Assembly: GCA_025201805.1 (NCBI GenBank)
Contig: MU619266.1
Span: forward strand, 32,215 to 96,214
DNA from: Parasitella parasitica
Taxonomy: Eukaryota; Mucoromycota; Mucoromycetes; Mucorales; Mucoraceae
DNA length: 64,000 bases
Direction of reading: 5' to 3'
Shown here: in pieces, positions 14,101 through 26,567 of the stretch
How the letters are laid out: each line of letters starts with the position of its first letter
Position numbering within the stretch: the stretch's first letter is position 1
Notes under the pieces: generated by a model
What the model was told of the DNA's origin: nothing
The model's database searches: none
Seen by the model: the letters and a program-made list of their open reading frames with translations, nothing else
Translations under genes and position numbers: made by a program

Positions 14101-17100
14101 GAGCTGGTCGAGCTACTTGCTCATTGCTGGTGCTGTTATTGGCTGGACTCGTGGTACTGGTTTGATGAGTGCCAACAACATGGTTGCTGAAGGCATCGAA
14201 GCGCTTGGCGTCAGGACTTTCTCAACTGTCGAAATGTCCTTCAATATCCTCGGTCTGATGCATCCTTCCATTGTTGAACTCTGCCAAAACGAACCTGTTT
14301 GGGCTGATCTCAACGGTGGTCTTCAATTTATCACTAATTTGAACGAAGTTAGCGCCAAACTGCGCAAGGAAATCCGTGAAACTGCTGAGGTTCGCAAGGC
14401 TATTGATGTTGAAAACGCCCTCGATTTCAAGATTGTCTTTGGCGAAGAAGCTGAGCGCAAGCATAAGCCTCATAACATCACTCCACGTGCCAACATGAAG
14501 TTTGATTTCCCTACTCTTAAACCTTACGATGCTCTCAAGCATTTGGGCCACTTGAAGGGCATGCTTGATCTCGAGCAAGTTATCGTTGTTGCTGGTTTTG
14601 GCGAGGTTTCTCCTTGGGGCAACGCCAGAACTCGCTGGGAGATGGAGGCGTTTGGTGAGTTCTCTCTTGAAGGCTGTATTGAAATGGCTTGGATTATGGG
14701 CTTCATCAAGCATCATGATGGCAATTTGAAGAGTGGCAAGTTCTACTCTGGCTGGTTGGATGCCAAATCCAGCGAGCCTGTCGAAGAAAAAGATATCAAG
14801 GCCAAGTACGAGAAGCAAATACTGGAACACACTGGTATCCGTTTCATTGGTAAGTGTTGTAGCAAAATGAGCAAAAGAAAAGGCTGTTTAACCGTTTCAA
14901 TCTAGATCCAACTGTTATGAACGGTTATAACCCTGAACAGAAAATGCTCATGCAAGAAATTGTCGTCGACCATGACCTTGAGCCATTTGAATGCTCCAAG
15001 GAAGAAGCAGAGCATTTCAAGCACCAACAGGGCGACAAAGCCGATGTTTACGAGAATGCCAATGGCGACTGGTGCGTTGTCTTACGTAAGGGTGCTACTC
15101 TTTATGTTCCTAAGGCCCTCCGTTTCGATCGTCTTGTTGCTGGCCAGATCCCCACTGGCTGGGACGCTACTCGTTATGGCGTACCAAAGGACATTGTTGA
15201 CCAAGTCGATCCTGTCACCGTATTCAACATTGTCTCCACTGTTGAAGCTTTTATCTCTGCCGGTATCACTGACCCTTACGAATTCTTCAAGTATGTCCAT
15301 GTCTCTGAAATTGGTAACACTACAGGTTCTGGTGTTGGTGGCCAAATCTCTCAAAGAGGCCTCTTCCGTGATCGTCTCCTTGATAAACCTGTTCAAAAGG
15401 ATATCCTGCAAGAATCTTTTATCAATACCATGCCTGCTTGGATCAACATGTTGCTTCTCTCATCATCCGGTCCTATCAAGACCCCAGTTAACGCCTGTGC
15501 TACATCGGCTGTCTCTATCGAGCTGGCTTGCGAGTCTCTCTTGACTGGCAAGGCCAAGATCATGATTGCTGGTGCCACCGAAGACATCACCGAGGAGTCT
15601 AGTTACGAATTCGCCAATATGAAGGCCACTTCTAATGCTGTTGAGGAACTAGCTCATGGCCGTACTCCTGGCGAGATGTCTCGTCCTGCTACTACTTCCA
15701 GAAATGGTTTTATGGAAGCTCATGGTGCTGGTAACCACATTCTTATGTCTGCAGCCACTGCTATTGAGATTGGTTCTCCTATTTACGGTATTATCGCTCT
15801 TAGCAGCACTGCCACTGACAAAGAAGGTCGTTCTGTGCCCGCTCCTGGTGCTGGTATCCTGACTACTGCTCGTGAGAATATCAGCAAGAGACCTTCTCCT
15901 TTGTTGAACTTCAATTACCGTGCTAGACAAGTCAAGTCTCGCCGTGCTCAAATCAAGACCTGGGTTGAAAGCGAATATGACGTTTTACGCGAAGAATTAG
16001 AGGATCTCAAGGCTTCTGGAGAGCTTGCCGCCGAAGATGAAAAGGCCTGGCTCGAAGAGCGTACCACCTTCATTCATAGTGAAGCTAAGCGTCAAGAAAA
16101 GGAATGTCTGAGCACTTATAACCACCATTTCTTCAAGAATGACTCCAGCATTGCTCCTCTTCGTGGTGCTCTTGCTGTCTATGGCTTGACTATTGACGAT
16201 ATCGGCGTTGCCTCTTTCCACGGTACTTCTACCAAGGCTAATGATAAGAATGAGTCTCGTGTCGTCAATTCCCAATTGAAGCATCTCGGTCGTTCTAAGG
16301 GCAATGCTCTTTTGGCTATTACTCAAAAGTACTTGACTGGCCACCCCAAGGGCCCTGCTGCTTCATGGATGGCTAACGGTATGATGCAATGTTTGCTCAG
16401 TGGCATTGTCCCTGGCAACCGCAATGCTGACAATGTGGATGTCATTATGAAAGACTTTGATTTCATTGTCTACCCGTCGCGTTCTATTCAAACTGATGGT
16501 TTGAAGGCTGGTCTCCTCAAGTCCTTCGGTTTCGGTCAAGCAGGTGGCGAAGTTTTGATCATTCATCCTGAATATGTCTTTGGTGCTCTGGAAGAGAGCC
16601 AGTACAATGAATACGTGGCCAAGAATGCTCAACGTTATGCCAAGACGTATCGCTATCTCCATGATTCTATTACTGGTGTTGCAGACTTTGTGCAAGTCAA
16701 GAATGAAGCTCCCTACTCTGATGAGCTCGAATTTGCTGTTTACTTGAACCCCAGTGCTCGTACTGAATATTCAAAGGAAAAGAAGACATGGCACTTTACC
16801 AACAAATCTGCTAACCGAGCTGCCCCCACAGCTGGCGATGCCGAAGTTACCAAGAGTATTCTTGCTTCTCTCACTGAACAACAAGCTGGAAAACGCGGCG
16901 TTGGTGTCGATGTTGAGCTAACTAATGCCGTCAACATTGAGAACTCTACTTTTATCAAACGCAACTTTACTGCAGCCGAAATTGAATACTGTCAAGCTCG
17001 TGCCGATCCCCAGGCCAGCTTCACAGGTCGTTGGTCTGCAAAGGAAGCCGTCTTCAAGGCAATCTCTTCTTACGGTAACATTCCCTCAGATGGCGCCGGT

Positions 17101-17265
17101 GCCCCTTTGAACGAAATTGAAATCAAAAGCAACGAGGTTGGTGCTCCTGAAGTTGTCTTGACTGGCAAGGCCAAGAATGCTGCTTCTGCCGCTGGCATCA
17201 AGAGTGTAAATGTTTCCATTAGTCATAGTGGCGCTTATAGTGTTGCTGTTGCATTAGCACAGTAA
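5181..17265 (+). CDS. Fused type I fatty acid synthase (beta and alpha halves in one polypeptide)
   Basis: This cytosolic megasynthase makes palmitate- and stearate-class acyl-CoA from acetyl-CoA and malonyl-CoA with NADPH. Exons: 5181-5952, 6015-6602, 6716-7040, 7090-14849, 14906-17265. They join in phase to about 3934 residues. Domains in order: acetyltransferase with GHSQG (Ser near 263); enoyl reductase with [12 protein letters not shown] near 725; hot-dog dehydratase with SGDFNPIHV near 1562; malonyl/palmitoyl transferase with [10 protein letters not shown] near 1815; Ala/Pro-rich linker; acyl carrier protein with the phosphopantetheine Ser in GGKSTLQNE near 2238; ketoreductase with [11 protein letters not shown] near 2720; ketosynthase with active Cys in NACATSAVS near 3346; C-terminal phosphopantetheine transferase with GVGVDVEL and [10 protein letters not shown]. 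That is the full beta-then-alpha order of fungal FAS, which is usually split into FAS1 and FAS2. No catalytic motif looks damaged. The start is the first ATG of the frame after a pyrimidine tract. Confidence 0.96.
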
Positions 17266-18419
17266 ATATTACTAATTTTCTATTTTCCCCCAAACCGAAC
17301 CCCCCCCCCCTCCCTATTTTAAATGAATTTTGAATAAATTTGTATGATGTTGTAATTATCTGGATGTGTATTTTGATCCAGGTCAACGTAATGAAATTCA
17401 ATAGACGGACTAATCTAACCTGGTTTTTTTTTTGGCATGTACAAAAACCAGTTAAAAGAAGGCCTTTCTGTTCACGCGCACCCAGTCAGCTCAGACGAAT
17501 ATTGCGAAATGGATGTCTCTTCCGGGTGATAGCAATACTGGATTTTGGCAACATGAAACTTGCTTCAAAATTCAGCGAACGGAACTCCATCAAGGGAATC
17601 AAAATCTAAGCCGTTGTCTATGTGAATCACCAACAGAACAAACTTCAATTCAAGCTTACATGAGAAAAAAGTGTGTGCTGGATGCTTTCCAAGAAGGGCT
17701 CCTGAAGGTCTCAATGAGAGCCATTAGACTCTTCGCACAGGTAAAAGATAAACAAATTTGTTACTGCTAATTTGAGCTCGATGCGAGTCCTTCGTATTGC
17801 AAGGCATCATTTATTGAGGTATGCTGGAAGATCTCCAATGGCTTGTGACAAAGAATCCCAAACTGAACAGCTGAATGCATATAAAACAAACAATGATTCC
17901 ATAAGGGCTACCTTCCTCAAATGACTGAAACAATCACAACTGCCACCAGACGTCTCAGAAATATGCACGGTTTACAGAAAGTTATTTTTGGATGATGATA
18001 TCTGATGATAATACAAGTCTGATGGTTTATTTTTCCTGATTTTATTTGGTCCTGCGGCCTTAACATTGTCTATGGGCGTATCGCAAATAGCAAAACTTTA
18101 TGTGCAAGCGGAGCAATAGATCCTACAATGCTTATAGCTTTAAGGTCTTACTATTAACCAACTCATATCGTCAAAGATAAAAAGTCATTCAACAAGTAAA
18201 GTACTGGTTATTATTTATCCAAAAAGACAATTGTCCTGTGTTGTACATTGAGCAGCTCTCGATTAGGGACTAGTTTTATTCACTACTTGTTAATGGTTCT
18301 AAGGCTATCAACTAGAGATCTACAACAAGCTTTGTACCCTCATTATATAAGCATTAGAAGAAGAAAGACTATGAAACAAGGCTGATTCTTTTATTGCACT
18401 TGAGAAAAATGGCAAGCTT
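17266..18419. other. Convergent intergenic region (FAS 3' end / kinase 3' end)
   Basis: The 3' flank of FAS has a C/T-rich patch (17286-17316) followed by AATAAA-like sequence near 17333, a plausible polyadenylation region. A hairpin lies at 17420-17451. Two short open frames at 17340-17770 show no recognisable protein character, and I leave them uncalled. Confidence 0.5.
17420..17451. repeat. Short perfect inverted repeat (hairpin)
   Basis: CTGGTTTTT at 17420-17428 is the exact reverse complement of AAAAACCAG at 17443-17451, leaving a 14-base loop. It sits about 155 bases after the FAS stop codon. It could form in the FAS 3' transcript or mark a transcript end, but arms this short and T-rich may also arise by chance. 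Confidence 0.4.
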
Positions 18420-21339
18420 TCAGCTTCGCCGAGCTTTACGTACAAGTTTTGCAAATGCTTTTTTCGTTATTTTGTGTGTAGTACCAATTTTGAAATGATG
18501 GAAATAACCCTATGCAAATCATGTCATTAAGAAAATACATACTTTACACAGAATAAACCGTACATACCGTATTGTTTAAAAGCGCGAATGGCGTAGGGCG
18601 ATACTCGGGATCAATTTGCAGCAAAGAATGCACCAAGTCGATGTAATCTTGCGAGATACCAGTTACTTGAAGAATAGGTGGACATCTAGTAGACAGTATT
18701 TGTCGAGCGTGCAAGATGCTTTTTCTATTTATTTCCCGTGGAGTGTAGCCACCTACTAATGGAATGCCTGCAACCAATTCAAACATTAAAATGCCAAGAG
18801 ACCACATATCAGATTTTTCGTCAAACATTTGGTCTAAATCAGCTACTTCAGGGGCAACATACTGTAAAGAGAGAGGGGTTAGGTGAGGTGCCATAAGCTT
18901 GAGTCTATCCTCTGTTTCTTACCATGAAGGTTCCTCGGAATTCATTCTCTTTGACGCCTACATTGCCCAGAAAACCAAAGTCAGTCAACTTGATACTACC
19001 ATTGCGGTCTACGAGTACATTTCCCGGTTTGATATCAGCATGGAAGAACCCCTCACCGTGTAAATAAGCCAGGGCACTCATGAGCTACACACATGGAATG
19101 GTAAGTAAATACGATTCATCAAAGTTTACTATGCACTTCTTACCTCGTTTGAAATATACCATGCAAATGCTTCATCAAAAGCACGTCCATACCGACGGTC
19201 GAGATTGTATTTCATAGTATCAAGACTAAATACCATTTTAGGCATGATGATTTGCACCGTTCCAGATTCAGGATTCAGCAGCACTTCATGCAATCGCATC
19301 AAATTGCAGTGATTCAGGTTTAAGCCTTTGATTTCGTTCATTATGTCTAGGGCATTCAATTCAGCATCCAAGAGCTCCATATCTCGCATAATTAGGATCT
19401 CCTTCATCACGAACTGACTGCGGGCTCTGTTGATGTATCTAATAGCTCTCACCGTGCCTGTCGCGCCACTACCAACTTCTTCATTGACTTGAAACAAATA
19501 CTTGATGTATCGCACTCCGAAACGACCTTGCAGATCCGCTCTTAGCCTATGACAAAAGCTGTCTATTGTCTTTTTGTATTGCAGTCGCCAGGATTCTGTA
19601 TATGTGCATTTAGCTCCAGATCCCTCTTGTGCACGCTGATTTTGATCACTTTGGTCGCTACTAACAGGTGAATTGGCTGATAACAGTACTGGTGCTAGCA
19701 TTTGAGCTATACGATGCTGGATTTGTTGCTGCTGCTCTTCTTCATCTTCTCTCTGATCTTGCTGTTGGGGATAATTTTGAGGAAATTGCTGTTGTGGATA
19801 GTGATGACCTTGCAGTTGTACAAGTGGAATTTGAAGCCCCTGTTGGTGTTGTAGCTGAATGTTTTGATTTTGAGGGTTATGTTGGTGTTGGTGTTGTTGC
19901 TGAAAAAGTGGAATGTGGAAACCCTGTTGCTGTTGTAGTTGCACATTTTGATTTTGAGGATTTTGTTGGCGCAGGTACTGCTCTTGTCTTTGTAGTTGCT
20001 GAAGTTGGTATTGCTGATATTGTTGATGCTGATATTGTTGTTGATGCTGCTGATGCTGAAATGCATATCCCTCAAATAGTCTATCATGACGCTGTTCATC
20101 GAAGTGCTGAAATTGCTGTTGTGGAAAATGCTGACTTTGCAGCTGAGTATCCAGAGGTTGAAGACCTTGTAAATGTTGTAGCTGAATACCTTGCTGGTGC
20201 TGTTGTCGCAGGTTTTGTTCCTGTTGTGGGGGATATCCGTCGAATAGAATATCCTGAAATTGTTCACGAAAGAAGTGCTGCTGCTGTTGCTGTTGTTGAG
20301 GGCTGCCATAAACAAAAGTGTCTTGATTGAATTGGTTTACTGTGGGTGTATAAAAACAATTTGGTGCAGCTGGAGGCGGGTTAAATAATAGTTGCGGTTG
20401 CTGTAGTGGCATTTGGAGGTAAGGTGGAGGTGAGCTTAGAGGTGGAGGTGAGATTTGCGGTGGAGATGTCCAGCCAGTGGTGATAGGAGTAGGTCCCCAA
20501 TTAACATTTGTTATAAAGTTTGCCGAGTACAAACCAGGAGGTGTTGCTATGGTAGGTGGAAGATCAGCAGTGGCAGGGGCCATAGTATCAGGAGGACTAT
20601 CAATGGTGGCGACAGGAACAGCAGGAGTTGCAGGAGCCGGAGCAGTAAAAGTGACAGCAGGAGCAACAGGGACATCAGCATGACGAGTGACACGACTTGG
20701 TGGATCAAGTAACAATATGGACTGTCCCTCCATATATCTGTAACTCCAGACTCGAGGCATACCAGGTGAAATATTTGCAGGAGTACCACTTGAACTTTGT
20801 TCATTCAAGTCAGAAGCACGATCAGCAGAACCAGAATTTCCGGCGGCCATATTCAGGAATTCCATAATTTCTCTTTTATCAAATGCAACATTCACAGCTT
20901 GATGATCCATTTCATAATAAAGGCGTTCACAGTGATGTTGCATAGGAAATGAGTGTCGAATGCGGTTGCAAGGTGTAGAAGGTAGCGCAATTGAAACATT
21001 TGTTGCTGGTGCTGATTCATCTACCACAATAGCATGTCCAGATTGGCTGATGTTGACGAACTGCTCAATAGCTGACTGCTCCATAATCTTTTCCCAAATA
21101 GTCTTGTCTAGCTTATCAGCCATCCAGTGCGAGCTAGAAAGTTTCTTTTGCTGTAACTTGATCCATTGTTGCATTGGCGTAGTCAGTGTCGAAAATGGTT
21201 TGTTTCTATGGTAATTAATGCCAAATCCGAATCCCAAACCGCTCAAGTTGAGCTTGGTTATTATGTTTGGTTCAGTTCTGACAGCGGTATTTGGTAACTG
21301 AGCACTGTTACCGAAAAGAATAGTTCGCAAGGAATTCAT
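18420..21339 (-). CDS. Glutamine-rich protein kinase
   Basis: Probable serine/threonine kinase of about 913 residues. Exons on the minus strand: 21339-19144, 19084-18923, 18861-18568, 18509-18420. The first 560 or so residues are low complexity: a proline-rich stretch and then long Gln/His-rich runs. The kinase domain follows: glycine loop ([13 protein letters not shown]), VAIK-type lysine in FVMKEI, catalytic loop [11 protein letters not shown] in [11 protein letters not shown] in YVAPEV, and [13 protein letters not shown]. The catalytic loop has HAD rather than HRD, so this is a non-RD kinase. The last exon is an inference: without it the frame stops at 18544 in VCTVYSV. Splicing at the GTATGT at 18567 adds a GYFHHF tail that better fits the end of a kinase domain ([11 protein letters not shown]). 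I cannot name the subfamily or its substrate. Confidence 0.82.
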
Positions 21340-22376
21340 AATTGGTTTTCCTAGGCAGCGTAATGCAATGGAAGAGAAAAAGAGAAATTAGAGGAAAGAA
21401 AAGAGAAATAAAGGGAATGCGAGCAAAGAGAGAGTAAAAGGTTAATGTTCCAGCCCTTCAAAGAAAAATGGCATCTTTATATAAGGTTGACTCTTTCATT
21501 CACAGTCATCATGCTTGCCATTGTGTAAATACAGTTGGTATTATTGATCCGTCATTTCCATTTAAGTACCTGACAATGGAAATCGAAAACTCTTAAAACT
21601 GCAGGTTTGTTGCCAGATGAAATTATAGAACGATGCTATGAACTAAAATCATTAAATCAATGTCTCACTGTTGCTTACCATTATACGGCACATTACGCTT
21701 TAGGATTATCGCTATTACGCTTGACGGTACTACACGAAGCAAACATGAATTCATGTCCAGATCTTGACAACAAAATTCATACTTGAAAGCAATCATATTG
21801 AACATTCTCCATAAAAAAATATAGTATGCAATATTAGAAGCTTGCAGATTTTAAGTAATAATGGTCATAAGAATCAATGCTGTAGATGCTGAGAAAAAAC
21901 CCTTTAAACTTTAAATTGCCCTGAAAATCCGACTTTCTTAATTTGTTTCTTCTGCTGTTCATTGTCGAACAATATGAATGCAGACGATTTATTGAATTAA
22001 GAATTTTTTTTTAATTAAATCATCAGGCTTTGATAAATTGATGTCCTATTTCCATTAGCAGCAATATATCAGCAGGGATGCAAATCCAGAGGCTGATACA
22101 TCTCGCAAAATAACACTAAAAAACAAGGTTTGTTGGCTCCCGAAACCCACATTTATGGCTTGATATCTTGGCGATTATTAGCACATCTACCGTTTTAGGA
22201 GGACGAATTTTCTACAGAGTATGTTGCATTGGCACCCAGAGTTTGTTCGACTACTGCCAAATCAGGCACACGCGTGGCAAGAGATAGATATTGTTTGTGT
22301 TCCAAGCGTGACCGCGGTGAAAGGTCAACATTTCGTTTTTCATTTTGGCAACATCCGCATCTTGTTTTGCTGCACA
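21340..22376. promoter_or_regulatory. Divergent intergenic region between the kinase and SMC2
   Basis: The two genes start about 1 kb apart in opposite directions, so this stretch holds both promoters. Purine-rich sequence (GAGAAAAAGAGAAA-type) lies just upstream of the kinase start at 21360-21440, and a TATATAAGG-like element is at 21478-21486 (ATATAAGG on the strand shown). No coding content was seen. Confidence 0.5.
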
Positions 22377-25300
22377 ATGTATCTTGAAGAACTGCTTATC
22401 GAAGGGTTCAAGTCTTATGTGTCAAGAACTCAAATTACAGGATGGGACCCCGAATTTAATGCTATCACTGGCCTGAATGGCACTGGCAAATCCAACATTT
22501 TAGATGCTATTTGCTTTGTATTGGGTATCACCAACTTGTCTCAGGTAAGCTGAATAGTTAATAACAAAGGGCTTTTTAGATTGACAGAATCTTTGATTAG
22601 GTGAGAGCAAGCAATCTTCAAGATTTGATTTATAAACGTGGCCAAGCAGGTGTGACAAAGGCTTCTGTTACCATTGTGTTTAACAATGAGGATAGGGACA
22701 GAAGCCCAGTCGGTTTTGAAGCCTACAAACAGATCACCGTGACCAGACAAGTAGGCTAGATATAGATATATAGTTAATATATAGTTATAAATATATATAT
22801 ACATATTTATATATATATCTATATTTATATATACAGGTCATTTGTCGGAGGCTTGCAGTATTAACATGATACGGATAGGTATTGATGGGTGGCAGAACCA
22901 AATACATTGTCAATGGTCACAATGCGCAACAGCAAACAGTTCAGAACCTCTTCCAATCAGTCCAATTGAACATTAACAATCCCCATTTCTTGATAATGCA
23001 GGGTCGTATCACCAAAGTGCTAAACATGAAACCCGCCGAAATTTTGAGTATGGTGGAAGAAGCTGCAGGAACAAAGATGTTCGAGGATCGAAAAACAAAA
23101 GCTATTGCAACTATGGCCAAAAAAGAGCGCAAAGTCGAGGAGATCAACACACTTTTACTAGAGGACATCATTCCCAAGTTGGACCATCTTCGTGCAGAGA
23201 AACGAGTTTATCTGGATTTTCAAAAGAACGAGGCCGAGATGGAACGATTAAACCGTCTAGTCATTTCTTACGAATACAACAAGCATGAAGAAAAGCTCAG
23301 CAAGTCTGGAGCAGACAATGATGCCAAAATCAACGAGCTCAAAACAAAAGTGCAGGCTGCCCAAGACGACATCAAAAAGCTGGAGCTGCAGAAAAAATCC
23401 GTATCTGAAAAAATGAAGAAGGATTCATCCAGTGGCATCAAAATTCGTGAGTTGGAAGCTCAGATCAAGGAACACTCGACTCAATTGGTGAGACTAAAGA
23501 CCAAAAAGGACTTGCTGGAGTCGTCCACAACCGACGAACAAAGGTCTTTGTCACAGCTGGCTACTCAGAAAGGCGAATTAGCACTGAACCTGGACGAAAA
23601 AAAACACGCTTTCGAGAGAATCAACCAAGAATATGAAGTGTTCAAGAAAGACTACGACGAAAAGACGGCAGAAATGAAGAATACAGATGAACTGATTCAA
23701 ACATTGACTACGGGCATCTCTGCAGAAGAAGGGCGTGAGAATGGCTACATGGAACAGCTGCAGCATGCTAAAAACACTGTGAATCAAGCGTCGACGTCTG
23801 AGGAGCAAGCGTTATTGAAGATCAGACATTTGCAAAGAGAGCTTGCAGAGAAGGAGCCGCAAGCAGTGAAAGCACTGGCAGAAAGCCAAGGCTCTGTAAT
23901 AGCATTGGAGCAAAAAAAGATTGAAATCTCTAAAACCCAAACTCAATTGAACGCATTGAACTGGGATCCAGAGATGGAGAATAGCCTATTGCGCAGAAAA
24001 AATGGCGAACAAGATAAAGTGAATGAATTGTATGACGAAAAAGAATCATTGACAAGAAAGTTGTCCAGTCTTAATTTCCAGTACTCCAATCCCACACCTG
24101 ATTTTGATCGCTCGCAGGTCAAGGGTCTCGTTGCTGAACTAATCACACTGGACAAAAAGCATTTTGAAGCCTCTACAGCTCTAGAAATTTGTGCTGGTGG
24201 TAAACTATACAATGTTGTTGTCGAAAATGAAAAAGTGGGAGCACAGCTTTTGGATGGCGGTAGATTGAAGCGTCGTTGGACATTGATTCCACTTAATAAG
24301 ATCCAGGGGCAAAAAATATCTGATAGTAAGCTGCAAGCAGCCCGAGATATTGCTCCGGGCAAGGTGGATTTAGCATTAAGCTTGGTGGGATATGAAAATG
24401 AAGTTTATCAAGCTATGGAATGGATCTTTGGCAGCACTTTTATATGTCATGACGCTCAGACAGCAAAAGATGTAACGTTTAACAAGCAAATTCGTGCCAA
24501 ATCGGTGACCTTGGATGGAGACGTGTATGATCCCTTTGGTACTCTTTCCGGTGGATCCAAACCCAATTCAGCTGGCATTTTAGTCAAGGTGCAGGAATTG
24601 AATCAAGTAAATCAGGAAATTGAACATCACACCAGATTATTGGAATCCTTAAATAGGGAGATTCATGCATCGCAAAAGTCAATTGTTGATTACAAGAAAT
24701 GCAAGCAACGTTTAGATCTTCAAACACATGAGTTGACTTTACTTGAGCAAAGGATGAGCAAAAGCACACATGCTCAATTAGCTGCCCGTGTCGAATCATT
24801 GAGAGCACAAATTGTTCAACAAGAGGAGATTGTGCACCAGGCTGAACAAGATAAACAAACTGCCTTGCAAGAATGTGATCGTATTGAAAGCGAGATGGCC
24901 GATTTTAACAACAACAAGGATTCAAAGCTTGATGAAATGAACGTACGTACGTATGAATTTGTAATGTGTATGGTGTTTAATGCCTTGAAATACCTGCATA
25001 GGCTCGTGTGGAGAAGCTAAAGTCCCAGCTGAAGAAGAGTGCTATCAAATTAAAAGACATGCAGCGTGCAGTACAAACATTTGAACTCGAGATAGAACAG
25101 CTGGAAACAGATATCGTCATTTGCGATAATGAGATGCAAAAAGTGCGTGATGCTATTGACGAGTACAAGACAGCGACAGTCAACATGAAGCAAGAAATGG
25201 ACACAATAACAGATGCAATGAAGGAGGCCAAAGACGAGCTGGAGACAGAAAACAGGGCCTTGAATGCTCACAATGAGGAATTTAACGATCTAAGTGCTAT

Positions 25301-26392
25301 CCATGAGCGTAGAGCGGCTGAATTGGTCGACATAAGTTTACGTGTACAAAAGATCACTCATGATAATGAACGATTCCAAAAAGAAAAGCAGACTTCTGAA
25401 CAAACAGTGCGTGATTTGGAAGCTCAGAATAATTGGATTGCGGATGAAAAACAGTAAGTGACACACACACATACACACACGCTGCTCGTTGAAATGCATG
25501 CTGATTTTGCCACTGCTTTGGTATAGCTTGTTTGGCCAACCTGGCTCTGCTTATGATTACAACAACATTAGCTTGGTTGATGTGCGAAAGCAGCTTCAGC
25601 AATTAAGCTCAAACCACGAAAAAATGCGCAAGCAGATCAATGTACGTGTTATGAACATGATTGACAAGTAAGGATATATACAATAGAGTCTACTTTACGC
25701 GGTATTTGACCTTTATACTAGCGTTGAAAAGAAGGAGGCCTCCTTGAAAGAAATGCTGTCTACAGTTCAAAAAGACAAGCAAAAGATTGAGGATACCATT
25801 GTTACTCTTGAAAACTACAAAATGGAAGCTCTTGACAAGACATTTCGCAAAGTGAATCAAGATTTTTCAGACATCTTTGGCGATCTTTTGGACGGAAATA
25901 CATGCAAATTACAGGCCCCTGAAGGGAAGTTGATTTCCGACGGGCTAGAAGTGAAAGTATGTCTTGGTGGTGTTTGGAAGCAAAGCCTAACAGAATTGAG
26001 TGGTGGTCAAAGGTAAAATGGCGTTTGTGCTCGTTCTAAGCGCATGTCTAATTGTTTGTATTCCTCCTAGATCGCTTATCGCTTTATCATTGATTCTTTC
26101 ACTACTTCAATTCAAACCAGCGCCCATGTACATTCTCGATGAAGTCGACGCAGCCCTTGATTTATCTCATACCCAAAATATCGGTTCTTTATTACGAACA
26201 CGGTTCAAAGGGTCTCAATTCCTTGTGGTTTCATTGAAAGATGGTATGTTTAATAATGCCAATGTCTTGTTCAAGACAAGATTCAAGGATGGCACATCAG
26301 TCGTTGAGAGAACTACACCGCATAGAAAAGAAACTGGTCGTAAGCGTGGACGCAATGACAAAGAGAATAGGCCTGTCATTGCCTCATCTTAA
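22377..26392 (+). CDS. SMC2: Condensin subunit SMC2
   Basis: SMC2 pairs with SMC4 to form the ATPase core of condensin, which compacts chromosomes in mitosis. Exons: 22377-22544, 22601-22750, 22879-24942, 25002-25453, 25527-25667, 25722-26012, 26071-26392, giving about 1195 residues, typical for the family. The start [15 protein letters not shown] matches known SMC2 N termini. Walker A is GLNGTGKSN. The segment [20 protein letters not shown] is highly characteristic of SMC2 rather than SMC1, 3 or 4. Long coiled coils flank a hinge around DGGRLKRR and [10 protein letters not shown]. Near the C terminus are the ABC signature LSGGQRSLIALS and Walker [13 protein letters not shown]. The C-terminal tail is Arg/Lys-rich. 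Intron 2 contains a TA microsatellite. No defect was seen. Confidence 0.96.
22751..22878 (+). repeat. TA-rich microsatellite inside SMC2 intron 2
   Basis: The second SMC2 intron, 128 nt against about 55-75 nt for the others, is largely made of TATA and ATATAT units between 22761 and 22836. It is likely to vary in length between strains. The flanking exons join in phase (VTRQ to VLMGG). Confidence 0.75.
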
Positions 26393-26567
26393 ATAAACAT
26401 TTCTGCCCCATAATAGTATTTGACATGATTCTTGAGACACTACAAATAATAATGGTTGAGGCTTGTCGTTTCTAAATGCTGCTGAAACTTGAACCTTTTT
26501 CCGGCTTGAAATCGCGTTTGCTCTGCTGTATTTTTCTTTATTTTGACTGACATTTACACAACACGCC

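Noticed and set aside
19668..20330. 220-codon plus-strand frame opposite the kinase Gln-rich region
   Set aside because: It is the antisense of Gln/His repeats, giving Val/Ala/Asp runs; the minus-strand frame continues into a kinase domain.
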